DNA of 64,000 nucleotides from an uncultured Acidimicrobiales bacterium (GTDB lineage Bacteria > Actinomycetota > Acidimicrobiia > Acidimicrobiales > SZUA-35). The notes below the pieces were generated by a model. The model saw only the letters and a program-made list of their open reading frames with translations. It did not search any database and was not told the DNA's origin. Where the stretch lies: the NCBI GenBank assembly GCA_937922785.1, contig CALAJQ010000025.1:124001-188000 (forward strand). Reading direction: 5' to 3'. This document shows positions 52,105 to 61,545 of the stretch, piece by piece. The stretch's first letter is position 1. Every line of letters starts with the position of its first letter. Both the position numbers and the translations under genes were made by a program.

Positions 52105-54072
52105 CTAACGACCTTCGGCGTAGGCCAGGTATTCATCCAGGCTGTCCGGGTTGACCATTGCGTCACGGCTGATAACAGCTGCGGTCTCGGCGCCCTGCAA
52201 TATCTTCTTCACCGGCAGCTCCAGTTTCTTGCCAGTCATGTTGCGAGGCACCGCGGTCATGGTCACCACGGTGTCAGGCGAATGGCGAGGCGAAAGTGCC
52301 TGACGCAGAGCCGAGCGAAGGTCGTCATGCAGATTTGGATCCTCCACACCGCGAGCGACCACAAAGAGAATGAGCTCCCCTGCGCCTCCACCCCCGGTGT
52401 CTTCGAGGTGCACAACCAGGCTGTCATTGACTCTTGGGTCTTCTTCAACGACTCGATACAGCTCGGCGGTACCAAGCCGCACTCCCCCACGGTTTAAGGT
52501 GGCATCGGATCGGCCCGTTATGACGCAGCTGGCATGTTCGGTGAAGCGGATCCAGTCACCGAAGCGGAAGACGCCCGGGTACTGATCGAAGTAGGTATTG
52601 AGATAACGCGAGCCGTCGGTGTCGCCCCAGAAGGCGACCGGCATGGAGGGCATTGGTTTGGTGATTACCAACTCGCCTAACTCGTCAACGACCTCGTTGC
52701 CAACGGTGTCGAACGCGTAGACGGCAACGCCGAGGCAACGCCCAGACATCTCGCCGACATAGACGGGAATAGTCGGGTTGCCCTGCACAATTCCAGTGCA
52801 CACATCCGTTCCCCCGCTGCCGACGTTCAGCGGCGCCTGATCTCCAAACTGATCATGCACCCAAGTAAACCCCTCGGCATTTAGTGGCGAACCGGCTGCA
52901 GCCAGGTAGCGCAGGGACGACAGGTCGTGATCGGCTGCGGGGTTCAGCCCTTCTTTGCGGCACGACATTATGAACGCGGGGCTAAGCCCCATAAACGTGG
53001 CCTTTGTTTCGGCTGCCATTCGCCACTGGTTGTTGAGATCCGGATACATGGGATTTCCGTCGACCATCACAATGGACGCGCCGACCAGTAATGCCGAGAC
53101 AGTCGAGTTCCAGATCATCCAAGCCGTGGTACTGAACCACAACATCGTGTCACCCTCGCCAAGGTCCCAACTGAAGTGGTGAGACTTCAAGTGTTCGATC
53201 AAGATTCCTCCGTGGCCGTGAACGATCGCCTTGGGGAGGCCAGTTGTTCCCGAAGAAAAGAGAATGAACAGCGGGTGGGCGAACTCGACCGCCTCGAATT
53301 CAAGCGGCGCAGTTTCGGCCAAGAGTTCACCCCAGGTGGAGTCACCGTCGCAACCGTAGGGACCATACGGAACGGCCACGGTGTGTTCAACCGATGGAAG
53401 GCCAGCGCGAATGTCGGCCACTCGCTCAGTGCAATCGATTGACTTGTCGCCGAACTTGTAGCCGCCAATAACCAGCAGAACTTTGGGGGCAGTCTGAGAG
53501 AACCGGTCGATCACGGCCGGAGCCCCGAACTCGGGCGCACAGGATGACCAAATTGCGCCAAGGCTGGCGGCGGCCAGGAACGCTATGAGGGCTTCGGGGG
53601 CATTGGGCAAATAGCCGGCAACCCGGTCGCCCTTCTCCACGCCCAGTCGCTTAAGGCCGACGCGGGCTCGCGCAACCTGGTCTTCGAGTTCAGCGAAAGT
53701 TAGCTCGAACGGGTCTCGGGTTTGCGATCGCGACAGCACCGCCACTTCGTCTGGTCGTTTCCGAACCTGGGTAATGAGGTGACGGGTGTAGTTGACCGTT
53801 GCGCCAGGAAACCAGTCGGCCCCGGGCATCGTTTCTTCGGCTAGAACGGCGCTGTGTCGCGTGTCTGACTCGATCTCGAAGTAGTCCCAGACCGACTGCC
53901 AGAACCCTGGCTGGTCATCCACAGACCACTGCCACAACTCGTCGTGTCCGTCAAAGCTGAGATCGTGATTTACCTCTAACCAGTCCATGTATGGGCCAAC
54001 TCGGGAAGTTGCTCGCCAGTCAGGCGCTGGTGCCCACAGGACGTCTCCATCGGCAGGAGTGTCTCTATTCAT
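52105..54072 (-). CDS. Acetoacetate-CoA ligase
   Basis: 655 residues of the ANL superfamily. The N-terminal Acs-like cap (WDYFEIESDTRHSAVL, WFPGATVNYTRHLI), the core P-loop ILFSSGTTGLPKAIVHGHGG, TAWMIWNS, VGSGGTDVCTGI and the C-terminal GRSDATLNRGGVRLGTAELY fit acetoacetyl-CoA synthetases rather than acetyl-CoA synthetases (length and cap). It activates acetoacetate or a similar 3-oxo acid with ATP. It overlaps the enoyl-CoA hydratase stop by four bases. Confidence 0.88.
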   Translation of the reverse strand: MNRDTPADGDVLWAPAPDWRATSRVGPYMDWLEVNHDLSFDGHDELWQWSVDDQPGFWQSVWDYFEIESDTRHSAVLAEETMPGADWFPGATVNYTRHLITQVRKRPDEVAVLSRSQTRDPFELTFAELEDQVARARVGLKRLGVEKGDRVAGYLPNAPEALIAFLAAASLGAIWSSCAPEFGAPAVIDRFSQTAPKVLLVIGGYKFGDKSIDCTERVADIRAGLPSVEHTVAVPYGPYGCDGDSTWGELLAETAPLEFEAVEFAHPLFILFSSGTTGLPKAIVHGHGGILIEHLKSHHFSWDLGEGDTMLWFSTTAWMIWNSTVSALLVGASIVMVDGNPMYPDLNNQWRMAAETKATFMGLSPAFIMSCRKEGLNPAADHDLSSLRYLAAAGSPLNAEGFTWVHDQFGDQAPLNVGSGGTDVCTGIVQGNPTIPVYVGEMSGRCLGVAVYAFDTVGNEVVDELGELVITKPMPSMPVAFWGDTDGSRYLNTYFDQYPGVFRFGDWIRFTEHASCVITGRSDATLNRGGVRLGTAELYRVVEEDPRVNDSLVVHLEDTGGGGAGELILFVVARGVEDPNLHDDLRSALRQALSPRHSPDTVVTMTAVPRNMTGKKLELPVKKILQGAETAAVISRDAMVNPDSLDEYLAYAEGR

Positions 54073-54869
54073 TTGGAGTCCTGGCTATCTAGATTCGACG
54101 CCTCAACCTTGGCCGCCCGACCCTCCAAGAACGCTTGCATCCGGGCCTTCGCCTCATCGGTTGACTGCGCAATGGCGGACATCATTGACTCCATCAGGTA
54201 GCCGTCAGCCGGGTGGGCGTTGGCGATGCGGGGCAACGCGTTGATGATTGCAAAGTTAGTGACAGGTGAGTTCTCAGCAACCGTCGCGGCCAACTCAAGA
54301 GCCTTTCCGAGACCGGCACCCTCTTCAACCAAGTAGTTGGATATGCCAAGCTGCTGACCCTCATCTGAAGACAGCACTCGACCCGTCAGCATCATGTCGG
54401 CCATGCGGTGAGCACCAATGATCTCCGGTAACCGTACCGATCCTCCGCCACCAACAAAAAGACCGCGCCGACCTTCGGGGAAGGCGTAGAACGCTGAGGG
54501 CTCGGCGACTCGGATGTGAGCTGCCGCCGCCAACTCAAGCCCGCCGCCAATAACTGCGCCTTTGAGAACGGCAATTACTGGGACACGACAGTTGGCTAAC
54601 TTGGCGAAGGCTTCGTGCCAAGACCTGCTGTGGAGCATGCCTCCAAACGCATCCAGGTCGCCAAGGCTGGCAAGGTCTAAGCCAGCTGAGAAGTGGTCGC
54701 CGTCGGCGTGGAGGACAACTGCGCCAACTCCGTCACCGATGTTGCCGAAGAAGTCTCCGATGGCTGCGACCATCTCGTCACTTAACGCGTTTCGCTTGGC
54801 GGCACGGTCGAGAACGACGTGAGCCAGGGGCCCATCGATCTCAATCCGGATGAGGATTTCAGAACTCAT
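54069..54869 (-). CDS. Enoyl-CoA hydratase/isomerase family protein
   Basis: 266 residues of the crotonase superfamily: RNALSDEMV, oxyanion-hole motifs HFSAGLDLASLG and VIGGGLELAAAAHIRV, and FPEGRRGLFVGGGGSVRLPE. The catalytic pair of glutamates is partly changed (Glu in FPEGR.. region present, GGGG in place of one), so the exact reaction, hydration, isomerisation or hydrolysis, is uncertain. ATG 54869 is chosen because the upstream in-frame extension begins in the promoter region near the 52-base palindrome. First gene of a four-gene operon. Confidence 0.85.
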   Translation of the reverse strand: MSSEILIRIEIDGPLAHVVLDRAAKRNALSDEMVAAIGDFFGNIGDGVGAVVLHADGDHFSAGLDLASLGDLDAFGGMLHSRSWHEAFAKLANCRVPVIAVLKGAVIGGGLELAAAAHIRVAEPSAFYAFPEGRRGLFVGGGGSVRLPEIIGAHRMADMMLTGRVLSSDEGQQLGISNYLVEEGAGLGKALELAATVAENSPVTNFAIINALPRIANAHPADGYLMESMMSAIAQSTDEAKARMQAFLEGRAAKVEASNLDSQDSK

Positions 54870-54911
54870 GGCACAATCCAAACACGGTATGCAGCCCCAG
54901 TCCAAACACCT

Positions 54912-54963
54912 GCTTCTGTCATAGGTTTATCGGTCTATAGACCGATAAACCTATGACAGAAGC
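54912..54963. promoter_or_regulatory. 52-base perfect palindrome upstream of the enoyl-CoA hydratase operon
   Basis: Both 26-base arms are exact inverted repeats with no spacer: from GCTTCTGTCATAGGTT at 54912 to the centre CGGTCTATAGACCG at 54931-54944 and out to AACCTATGACAGAAGC at 54963. It lies 43 bases before the hydratase start and 24 bases after the sucrose phosphorylase stop on the same strand. No T-tract follows, so it is a poor terminator and fits a regulator site (GTCTATAGAC centre, GntR- or TetR-like) or a cruciform. Confidence 0.8.
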
Positions 54964-54986
54964 GTTTGTGGCGTTTCGCTCTTCGC

Positions 54987-56546
54987 TCAGCCGTAGGTCA
55001 AGACGGTTGTGTCGCCAGCCTCGACGTGAGTAATTGCGAACGTCTCTGCCTCAAGGTCAGCCTCGAGAGTGGCGTGGGTCTCGCCGCTTACCCAGCGGAG
55101 ACTAAGTCGGTGCGGTTCTGTGTCAAGAACCGTCAACTCGCCAGAGAACGCAGGTGACGTATTGCGGAGACGCATCATCTCCAGTTGGTCCAGAACCACC
55201 GAACGCTTGAGGCCAGCTTCGATGTCGGCCGCTGTCAGGTTGGTTCGGTTGATTTCCTTGTGGCCGCCGCTTCCGCCTCGGTCAGCTGCTTCGATGTCGT
55301 TCGCTCCTGCGAATAGATCGAGATACCAAACCTGAGGCGTGCCCGGCATGAAAAGCTGGATGGCCCGAGCAAGACGAAGGCGAGACTCGCTCTCGCCCAA
55401 AGCGCTGAAGAACGTCGCGTTTACCTGGTAGTAAGAAATCTTGGTGCCGTCGGGACCGTAAAGATTCTTTACCCGTCCGCCACGCTCTAGCAATCGTTCG
55501 ATTACTGCCTCGATAGTGGCATCGTCAACTAGACCTCCACCAGCAACGTCTCCACCTTTCAGGTCGATAACTGGTATGCCGTCGTGGCAGCCCAACATGT
55601 TCACTGTCTTTAGGTCTCGCTCGACAATCTCGCCAATCCATCTCAGCAGGGCGGCGCTTTTGCCCGTGTCGATCGCGTCGATAACTAGGCCTGGCAGGAA
55701 GAAGTCATATATCGGATAGTCCTGATCCGACAGTTCTTCATGAAGCCCCGTGCCGTACTCGGAATGAATCTCTGGCAGCAAAATCAGCCCGCACTCTTCG
55801 GCGATGGAGCGCAGACGGTTCAGATAGTCCCAAGTGCCTGGGGTGTTAAAGAAATTGGACTGCCCAACTTCCTTGTGAAGGTACGCAAAGGCGTCAAGCC
55901 GAAGCACGGTTGCTCCGAATCCAGCAAGGTTCTGCAGCGTTTCGCGGTAAAAGTCCCAGACCTTTTCTGACTGCGCGTTTAAGTCCATCTGACCGAGGTA
56001 GGTCCGTTCGCCGTCGACGATGTCGACCTGCTGATAGAACGTGTTCCAGTAGAAGCGGTCGGATCCGTCGGGGAAACGGACCGCCAGTATAGGCAGCCCG
56101 GGCTTGCGCATGAAGAGTTGGTCGAGGTGCTCTGGCGACGGCACGACGTAGCCATCTTCGTGAAGCTCGCCCTCCCCTTCCCAGAACTGGTTCCAGTCGA
56201 TGAAGAAGTCGGCGAATTCAGACTGATCGCCGTTGGCCAGCATGTCTTGGAACTGAGGTGAGCCCACCGAAAGATGGTTCAGAACCAGGTCAAACTTCAG
56301 CAGGACTCCAAGCTGCTCTAAAGCTTCGAGGTCTGACGGTGCTACAAGTTCGGCGTTCAGGTCGTAGTCGATAACCGAGAACCCACGGTCAAGATCGCTG
56401 TTAAAGACCGTTGGAAGTATGTAGAAAAGCGAGAACACGTCGGCCAGCTCGGCCCGTTGAAGCATGCGTACTGTGCCAGCGAGATCGCCGTCGAGACTGT
56501 CCGGATAGGCGTTCAACATCACCCCGTTGGGCAAGTCGTGCTTCAT
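54987..56546 (-). CDS. Sucrose phosphorylase family enzyme (GH13_18)
   Basis: 519 residues of the GH13 subfamily 18 phosphorylases. VMLNAYPDSLDGDLAGTVRML at the N-terminus, FDLVLNHLSVGSPQF, the nucleophile Asp in VLRLDAFAYLHKE, the acid/base Glu in LLPEIHSEYG and the transition-state Asp in LGCHDGIPVIDLKG are all present. These enzymes cleave sucrose, glucosylglycerate or glucosylglycerol with phosphate to give glucose 1-phosphate. The exact substrate is not fixed; glucosylglycerate is plausible because of the linked kinase and known subfamily. The start overlaps the kinase stop by four bases. Confidence 0.9.
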   Translation of the reverse strand: MKHDLPNGVMLNAYPDSLDGDLAGTVRMLQRAELADVFSLFYILPTVFNSDLDRGFSVIDYDLNAELVAPSDLEALEQLGVLLKFDLVLNHLSVGSPQFQDMLANGDQSEFADFFIDWNQFWEGEGELHEDGYVVPSPEHLDQLFMRKPGLPILAVRFPDGSDRFYWNTFYQQVDIVDGERTYLGQMDLNAQSEKVWDFYRETLQNLAGFGATVLRLDAFAYLHKEVGQSNFFNTPGTWDYLNRLRSIAEECGLILLPEIHSEYGTGLHEELSDQDYPIYDFFLPGLVIDAIDTGKSAALLRWIGEIVERDLKTVNMLGCHDGIPVIDLKGGDVAGGGLVDDATIEAVIERLLERGGRVKNLYGPDGTKISYYQVNATFFSALGESESRLRLARAIQLFMPGTPQVWYLDLFAGANDIEAADRGGSGGHKEINRTNLTAADIEAGLKRSVVLDQLEMMRLRNTSPAFSGELTVLDTEPHRLSLRWVSGETHATLEADLEAETFAITHVEAGDTTVLTYG

Positions 56547-57196
56547 GGAACAGCTATAACTTCATAGTCACGTGTAATCACGAAGTCAGCCAGCTGTTTG
56601 TGCCCGGCAATAATCTTGTGTTCAAGTTTCAGGACATTCTCGATGAACGGATCGCCGACCTCGTTGCCTCGATTGCGTTTCTGACGATGCTCAAGCGTGT
56701 CAACGCGGTTTCTGGCGATGAACACTTTGGTGTCGACGTTCTTCAACAGAGACGTGTAGGTGCCTTCGGCAATTACTACTTTGATTCCGGTTAGGTCAAT
56801 CGTTTCGTCTTCGACGGAGTTCTCGTCGTAGTCAATGAGAGGTTTGGTGATCTCGTTTGCACCGTTGATGGCGTCGATCAGGTTCTGTTCGAGCACATCA
56901 AGGCTCACCTCCACGTGGGGACCGAGCCAGCTGTCGTCTTCGCGGCGCTTGGCGTCGTTGGACATTGGAGGAAGCTTGAAGTAGTCATCCTGACCAAGAA
57001 GGACGGCGAAAATGCCGGCCTTTTGAAGCTCGTCGGCGATGGCCTTGCCAGTCTCAGACTTACCGCTGCCAGATTCGCCAGCAACGGTAATTGTGTAGCG
57101 CCCGTCCTTCGCCTTAACTGCATCAAGAATGCCAGGCACAATCGCCTGAGCTGCGGTTATGTGGTGTTCTTCAAGAACAATGATGTCACCCTTCAC
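56543..57196 (-). CDS. P-loop kinase of the uridine kinase/AAA kinase type
   Basis: 217 residues. ITVAGESGSGKSETGKAIAD is a Walker A motif, LLGQDDYFKLPPMSNDAKR carries a uridine/phosphoribulokinase-like DxxY, and VVIAEGTYTSLLKNVDTKVFI and RNRVDTLEHRQKRNR complete a small-molecule kinase. Uridine is not the likely acceptor given that it overlaps the phosphorylase gene by four bases; a sugar or glycerate acceptor is inferred. It would phosphorylate the other product released by phosphorolysis. Confidence 0.8.
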   Translation of the reverse strand: MKGDIIVLEEHHITAAQAIVPGILDAVKAKDGRYTITVAGESGSGKSETGKAIADELQKAGIFAVLLGQDDYFKLPPMSNDAKRREDDSWLGPHVEVSLDVLEQNLIDAINGANEITKPLIDYDENSVEDETIDLTGIKVVIAEGTYTSLLKNVDTKVFIARNRVDTLEHRQKRNRGNEVGDPFIENVLKLEHKIIAGHKQLADFVITRDYEVIAVP

Positions 57197-57223
57197 CTGA
57201 TTGAGGCTACCGACATAATGGGG

Positions 57224-58750
57224 TCAAGAGTTCTCGCCTTGGGCTGATAGGGCGGTTGTTGTCCGGAGCTCGAGCTCGGGTAGGAACCAGCTGGACACAA
57301 TTAGGATTGCCATGATCGGCAGAGCGACGACAAATATGTCGTGTGTGCCTACGGCGACGGCGTTTTCCACCGCCACCCGGAGTGCAGGTTCTAGGGCCTT
57401 GATGTCTTCGGGGGTTGACAGCAAGTCTGCTGTATCTACCGAGGAGTCAAGGTCGGCTAGCTCTCGGCTAATCCGTCCGGTGAGCAAGGCACCGAAGGCT
57501 CCAACTCCAACGGTTTGGCCAAGCGTCCGGAAGAAGTTTATGGCCGCAGTCCCGGCTCCGAGATCGGGCAGCGCCAGGCTGTTCTGAGTAGCGGTGGTCA
57601 TAGTGGGGAATGCCATACCCATCGATAGTCCTAGTAGCGACAACCAAGGAATGGTGGCCATTGCGTCGCTGTTGCGGTCAAGAAACGTGAACGATGCAAG
57701 ACCGATGAACGACATGATCGGGGCGACTTGAACGATGCGACGATAGCGTCCGGTTCCTGTAGTGATCTTGCCTGCGGCGTAAGAACCCACCGTTACCGCA
57801 ATACTCATCGACGCCAAGATAAGTCCGGCTCTGGTGGGTGACTCCCCCAACGACACTTGGAAAAACAGCGGGATGAAGGCCAGGACTCCCATGGCGGCCA
57901 TGCCATAAGCCGTGTTGCCAGCAATCATGATCCGAAACGTCGGGTTGGAAAACAACCTCATCGGTAGCAGCGGTTCGGGCGCTCGCAGCTCCCAGGCCAC
58001 GAACCCAATCGCACCGACTATCGCTACACCAAGCTGACAGACGATCTGCCAAGACGACCAGGCATAAGAGTCTCCACCTAGCGCCAATCCGAGAATCAGG
58101 GAGGTGACAGCAGCAACAAGAATTGCCGCACCTACGAGGTCAAGGCGATGCTCACGCACCGGAAGCTGGAACGTCAGCTGACGGTGAACGATCAAGGCTG
58201 CCAACGCGCCGAGGGGAATGTTGATCAGGAAGATCCAACGCCATGACGCAATCTCAACAAAGACTCCGCCGATAACCGGACCCACAATTGAAGAGAACGT
58301 GAAGTTCATCGTGTAGTAGGCCATATAGCGGCCGCGTTCTCGGGGCGAGAAGATGTCGCCAATTACGATGAAACCCATCGCCATCAAGCCGCCGGCCCCG
58401 ATGCCTTGAACACCGCGAGACCCGATTAGTTGCCACATGGTCTGCGAGACACCGGCAAGAACAGACCCAGCTACGAAGAACGCAAGCGCTACTTGGGTAA
58501 GCGCTCGCCGCCCGTATAGGTCACTAAGTTTCCCGTACAAAGGTGTGGCCGCAACAGACCCGAGTAGAAAAGCCGTGAGCACCCACGGGAGCTGATCGAT
58601 GCCGCCAAGGTCACCGGCAATTGTGGGCAGCGCAGTTGAAACAGCGGTGCCATCCAACGACGCCAGGAACGTTGCCATCAACATGCCCGCAAAGATCAGG
58701 TGGGTTTGGCGGCGAGTGAGTTCGCCACCCGCGGTTGGTCCTGCGGTCAT
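57224..58750 (-). CDS. MFS drug exporter (EmrB/QacA family, 14 TM)
   Basis: 508 residues. LDGTAVSTALPTIAGDLGGIDQLPWVLTAFLL is motif D1, YGKLSDLYGRRALTQVALAFFVAGSVL motif A, and GVQGIGAGGLMAMGFIVIGDIFSPRERGRYMAY is typical of the DHA2 drug efflux group. Proton-driven export of organic compounds is expected. No regulator is adjacent. It is 27 bases from the kinase start and may follow it or its own promoter. Confidence 0.9.
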   Translation of the reverse strand: MTAGPTAGGELTRRQTHLIFAGMLMATFLASLDGTAVSTALPTIAGDLGGIDQLPWVLTAFLLGSVAATPLYGKLSDLYGRRALTQVALAFFVAGSVLAGVSQTMWQLIGSRGVQGIGAGGLMAMGFIVIGDIFSPRERGRYMAYYTMNFTFSSIVGPVIGGVFVEIASWRWIFLINIPLGALAALIVHRQLTFQLPVREHRLDLVGAAILVAAVTSLILGLALGGDSYAWSSWQIVCQLGVAIVGAIGFVAWELRAPEPLLPMRLFSNPTFRIMIAGNTAYGMAAMGVLAFIPLFFQVSLGESPTRAGLILASMSIAVTVGSYAAGKITTGTGRYRRIVQVAPIMSFIGLASFTFLDRNSDAMATIPWLSLLGLSMGMAFPTMTTATQNSLALPDLGAGTAAINFFRTLGQTVGVGAFGALLTGRISRELADLDSSVDTADLLSTPEDIKALEPALRVAVENAVAVGTHDIFVVALPIMAILIVSSWFLPELELRTTTALSAQGENS

Positions 58751-58821
58751 TTGACCAAAGCCTAGGAAGAGACCTGCCCTCCGCCCAAATCGGCCATCAT
58801 CGGCCGCAGCTAGCCGGGAAC

Positions 58822-61494
58822 CTAACTACTTCTGAGACTTGACCCCCTTTGAAGCCACGTTTGGGCTTCAACCAGAATCTCTTCAATGGTCGTGTCGTCA
58901 AGTGGGTTGTAGTCAACCAATCCGACGACTGAACGATGGACGCGGTAGACCCCGATCGAGATGCCGGTGCCCAGTACGCCTTCGCCTTGGCGGATTGCAG
59001 TTAACCAGCGCCGGCAAAGCTCTTTCTCGCCAAGCGCATTCGCAAGGGTTAGGTACGGCAAGAGGATGTCAGGCAACCCGTCCATTCTTGACTCTTCCAA
59101 CAACACCGTGATGCGGTCGATGCAGGCAATCGTGCCCTCGATGTCACCTGTGGCGGCAACCCCGCTGGAGCGATGGAGCTCCATGAACCAATCATGGTCC
59201 AGGCCGTGATCAGTCGTGATCTCAACCAACTCTTCAACCGCCGCCCGAGACCTTGACGGGTCATCCAAGAGATCAACCTGCATTGTGGCTTCGAGTGCCA
59301 TCACCCTGACCTGGTCAGCGCGGCCTGCATTCGGCCGTGAAGCCAACTCTTCAAGAACAAGCCGCGTCTCAGGGAACCTGTGGGCCAAGGCAAGGTAGTT
59401 AGCCCGGTAACCCAAAGTGGCTGCCGCCAGAGTCTCATCTCCGATATCGAGCGCCACGTGATAGGCCTCATCCAGCAATTCATAGGCCGTCTCGGGGTCA
59501 TTGACTATCCGATCAAACGTGGCCCCAATCAGTGCGCTTACAAGTTCCGGCGACGGTCCAAGCGGCCGCAGTAGGCCTATCGCAGTTTCAGCACCGGTTC
59601 GATACCAACGAATACTTCGCGCCGCACGAGCCGCGCGGCCAGCCACAACGTGAAGCGTGGCCGACTGAGTGTCGGTCAGGCCGGTTTCGGCTATGTATCG
59701 TTCCAGGCGCTCAATCAGTTGGGATGCTCGCTGGGGAAGTTCACGGCTGTAGGGCCACCGCAGGTACCAAAGCAACTCGGCTAGCTCGTCAAACCGAGCC
59801 GCGGCCGCCAGCCGATCTTCAACCGCCCGGTGATCGTCATAATGCAGCATTGACCAGCCAGCCAACGCAATGGACAAACCAGCATTATCAGCGCCTTCAG
59901 TTCGAGCGTGATTGAGAATCCACTCGGTGTGCTGGTCTTCGAAATCTGGTGACGTAGGATCATCGGCCCATCGATCACGAACAAACAGCTTCACTGTCTC
60001 CAGCAGTTTGAGACCGCCATGACCGTCGTTGGCCACAAGCCCGCGGTCGACGATGCCTCCCAGCGAATGAACCACAGACATTTCCTTGCTGGCCTCTTCG
60101 AGGTCGGCAAGGGTGAACGAAGATGGGAACGCTGCTGCCAGTTTCAGTAGTGATTGCTCGGCCTCATCAAGCATCGCCCACGAATCAGATAAGACGTCAA
60201 TCAGGCTGGAATGGCGGCCGCGACGGCGGCGGCCGCCTCTCGACAACAACTGGAACCTCTGGTCAAGACGGTCCTCAAGCTGGGTGAGGGTTAGCTGTCT
60301 AAGTTGGGCTGCCGCTAGCTCGATTGACAACGGAAGCCCGTCGAGATGCCGACAAATGTTGGCCACCTGCTCGGTGTGATCGGCACCTAAATCGGCTCCG
60401 ACTCGATTGGCAGCCTCAACGAAGAGCCTGATCGCAGGTGAGCCAGAAGAGGAAGCCACCGCCAAGGGCTGGACGCGTATTTGATGCTCGTCTTGAAGCT
60501 CTAAAGGTTCACGACTCGTGACGATAATGTGAACGTTGCTTGAGCGTTCCAGCAGGTGATCGATAACGTCGGCCACGTCATCAGTGAGGTGTTCACAGTT
60601 GTCAAAGACCAGCAGCATTTGGCGTTGCGCAACCTGTTCGGCCAGGGCTTCAACCAGGTAACTACCGGTGAGTCGCAATCCAGACGCGCTCGCAGCAGCT
60701 TCGGCGACGCTGTTGGCATCAGTCGCCGGCACAAGATCAACGAACCAGGTTCCACCCTCAAATCGATCTGCAACTTCAGCCGCGACTGCAAGCGCCAACC
60801 GAGTCTTTCCAGTGCCGCCAATGCCCAACAAGGACACCAGCCGATGTTCAAGCACCGTCTTTGCTATCTCAATGACTTCATCGGTTCGCCCGACCAGGGG
60901 CGTGCGCTCGACAGGCAGATTGTGACGGGCGGCGGCCAAGGTGCGCAACGCAGGAAACGTGTCGGTTCCGAGTTGCCAGATTCGCTCTGCCTCGGCCAGA
61001 TCCTTTAGACGATGTTCGCCCAAGTCGGTCAGCACAACATCGCGGGCTAGCGGAGCGGCAGCGGCCGACAGCAGGGTCTGGCCGCCGTGAGCTGCGGACA
61101 CGATCCGTGCCGTGCGGTTGAGGACTTGTCCGAAGTAGTCGTTGTCTCGTTCCTCGGCGACTCCAACATGGATTCCAATCCGCACCGCAATTGGAGTGAG
61201 ATCTGACCATTCCTCCTGCTGTATTGCCAGCTGAGCGGCGCTCGCTGCAGCAAGGGCATTCGGGACGTGGTGGAACGCAGCGACGAACTGGTCGCCAGCG
61301 AGGGAGAACACGTAACCGTCGTTCGACTCAATGGAGGCTCGCAGAATCGCGTCGTGGCGTCGTAGAGCAGCCCGCATATGTTCAGGATGAGCTTCCCAAA
61401 GCCGAGTCGAACCCTCAATGTCAGAGAAAAAGAATGTGACCGTACCCGTGGGAATGCCAGGAACCGCGTCCGCTGTAAGGTCCCCCATTCCCAT
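58822..61494 (-). CDS. Class III nucleotidyl cyclase domain - NB-ARC-like ATPase - TPR regulator
   Basis: 890 residues. Residues 15-180 are a class III cyclase domain: TVTFFFSDIEGSTRLWEAHP, FSLAGDQFVAAFHH, GIHVGVAEERDNDYFGQVLNRTARI. Next, TPLVGRTDEVIEI leads to a STAND/NB-ARC ATPase with Walker A LLGIGGTGKTRLALAV, Walker B MLLVFDNCEHL and IIVTSREPL. The C-terminal 400 residues are alpha-helical repeats. Such cyclase-ATPase proteins are abundant in actinobacteria as signalling or transcription-related proteins; this one lacks a LuxR helix-turn-helix at the end. A start at GTG 61545 directly after the DUF1992 stop is possible, but ATG 61494 gives the usual distance to the cyclase motif. Confidence 0.85.
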   Translation of the reverse strand: MGMGDLTADAVPGIPTGTVTFFFSDIEGSTRLWEAHPEHMRAALRRHDAILRASIESNDGYVFSLAGDQFVAAFHHVPNALAAASAAQLAIQQEEWSDLTPIAVRIGIHVGVAEERDNDYFGQVLNRTARIVSAAHGGQTLLSAAAAPLARDVVLTDLGEHRLKDLAEAERIWQLGTDTFPALRTLAAARHNLPVERTPLVGRTDEVIEIAKTVLEHRLVSLLGIGGTGKTRLALAVAAEVADRFEGGTWFVDLVPATDANSVAEAAASASGLRLTGSYLVEALAEQVAQRQMLLVFDNCEHLTDDVADVIDHLLERSSNVHIIVTSREPLELQDEHQIRVQPLAVASSSGSPAIRLFVEAANRVGADLGADHTEQVANICRHLDGLPLSIELAAAQLRQLTLTQLEDRLDQRFQLLSRGGRRRRGRHSSLIDVLSDSWAMLDEAEQSLLKLAAAFPSSFTLADLEEASKEMSVVHSLGGIVDRGLVANDGHGGLKLLETVKLFVRDRWADDPTSPDFEDQHTEWILNHARTEGADNAGLSIALAGWSMLHYDDHRAVEDRLAAAARFDELAELLWYLRWPYSRELPQRASQLIERLERYIAETGLTDTQSATLHVVAGRAARAARSIRWYRTGAETAIGLLRPLGPSPELVSALIGATFDRIVNDPETAYELLDEAYHVALDIGDETLAAATLGYRANYLALAHRFPETRLVLEELASRPNAGRADQVRVMALEATMQVDLLDDPSRSRAAVEELVEITTDHGLDHDWFMELHRSSGVAATGDIEGTIACIDRITVLLEESRMDGLPDILLPYLTLANALGEKELCRRWLTAIRQGEGVLGTGISIGVYRVHRSVVGLVDYNPLDDTTIEEILVEAQTWLQRGSSLRSS

Positions 61495-61545
61495 GGCCGA
61501 AGTATTGCAGATCACGGGCCGAGCAGCAGGCCCGGCCAGTAACAC

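Noticed and set aside
54912-54963. Intrinsic terminator for the sucrose phosphorylase unit
   Set aside because: No T-tract on the relevant strand and arms far longer than usual; a regulatory palindrome or structural element is more likely, though termination is not excluded.
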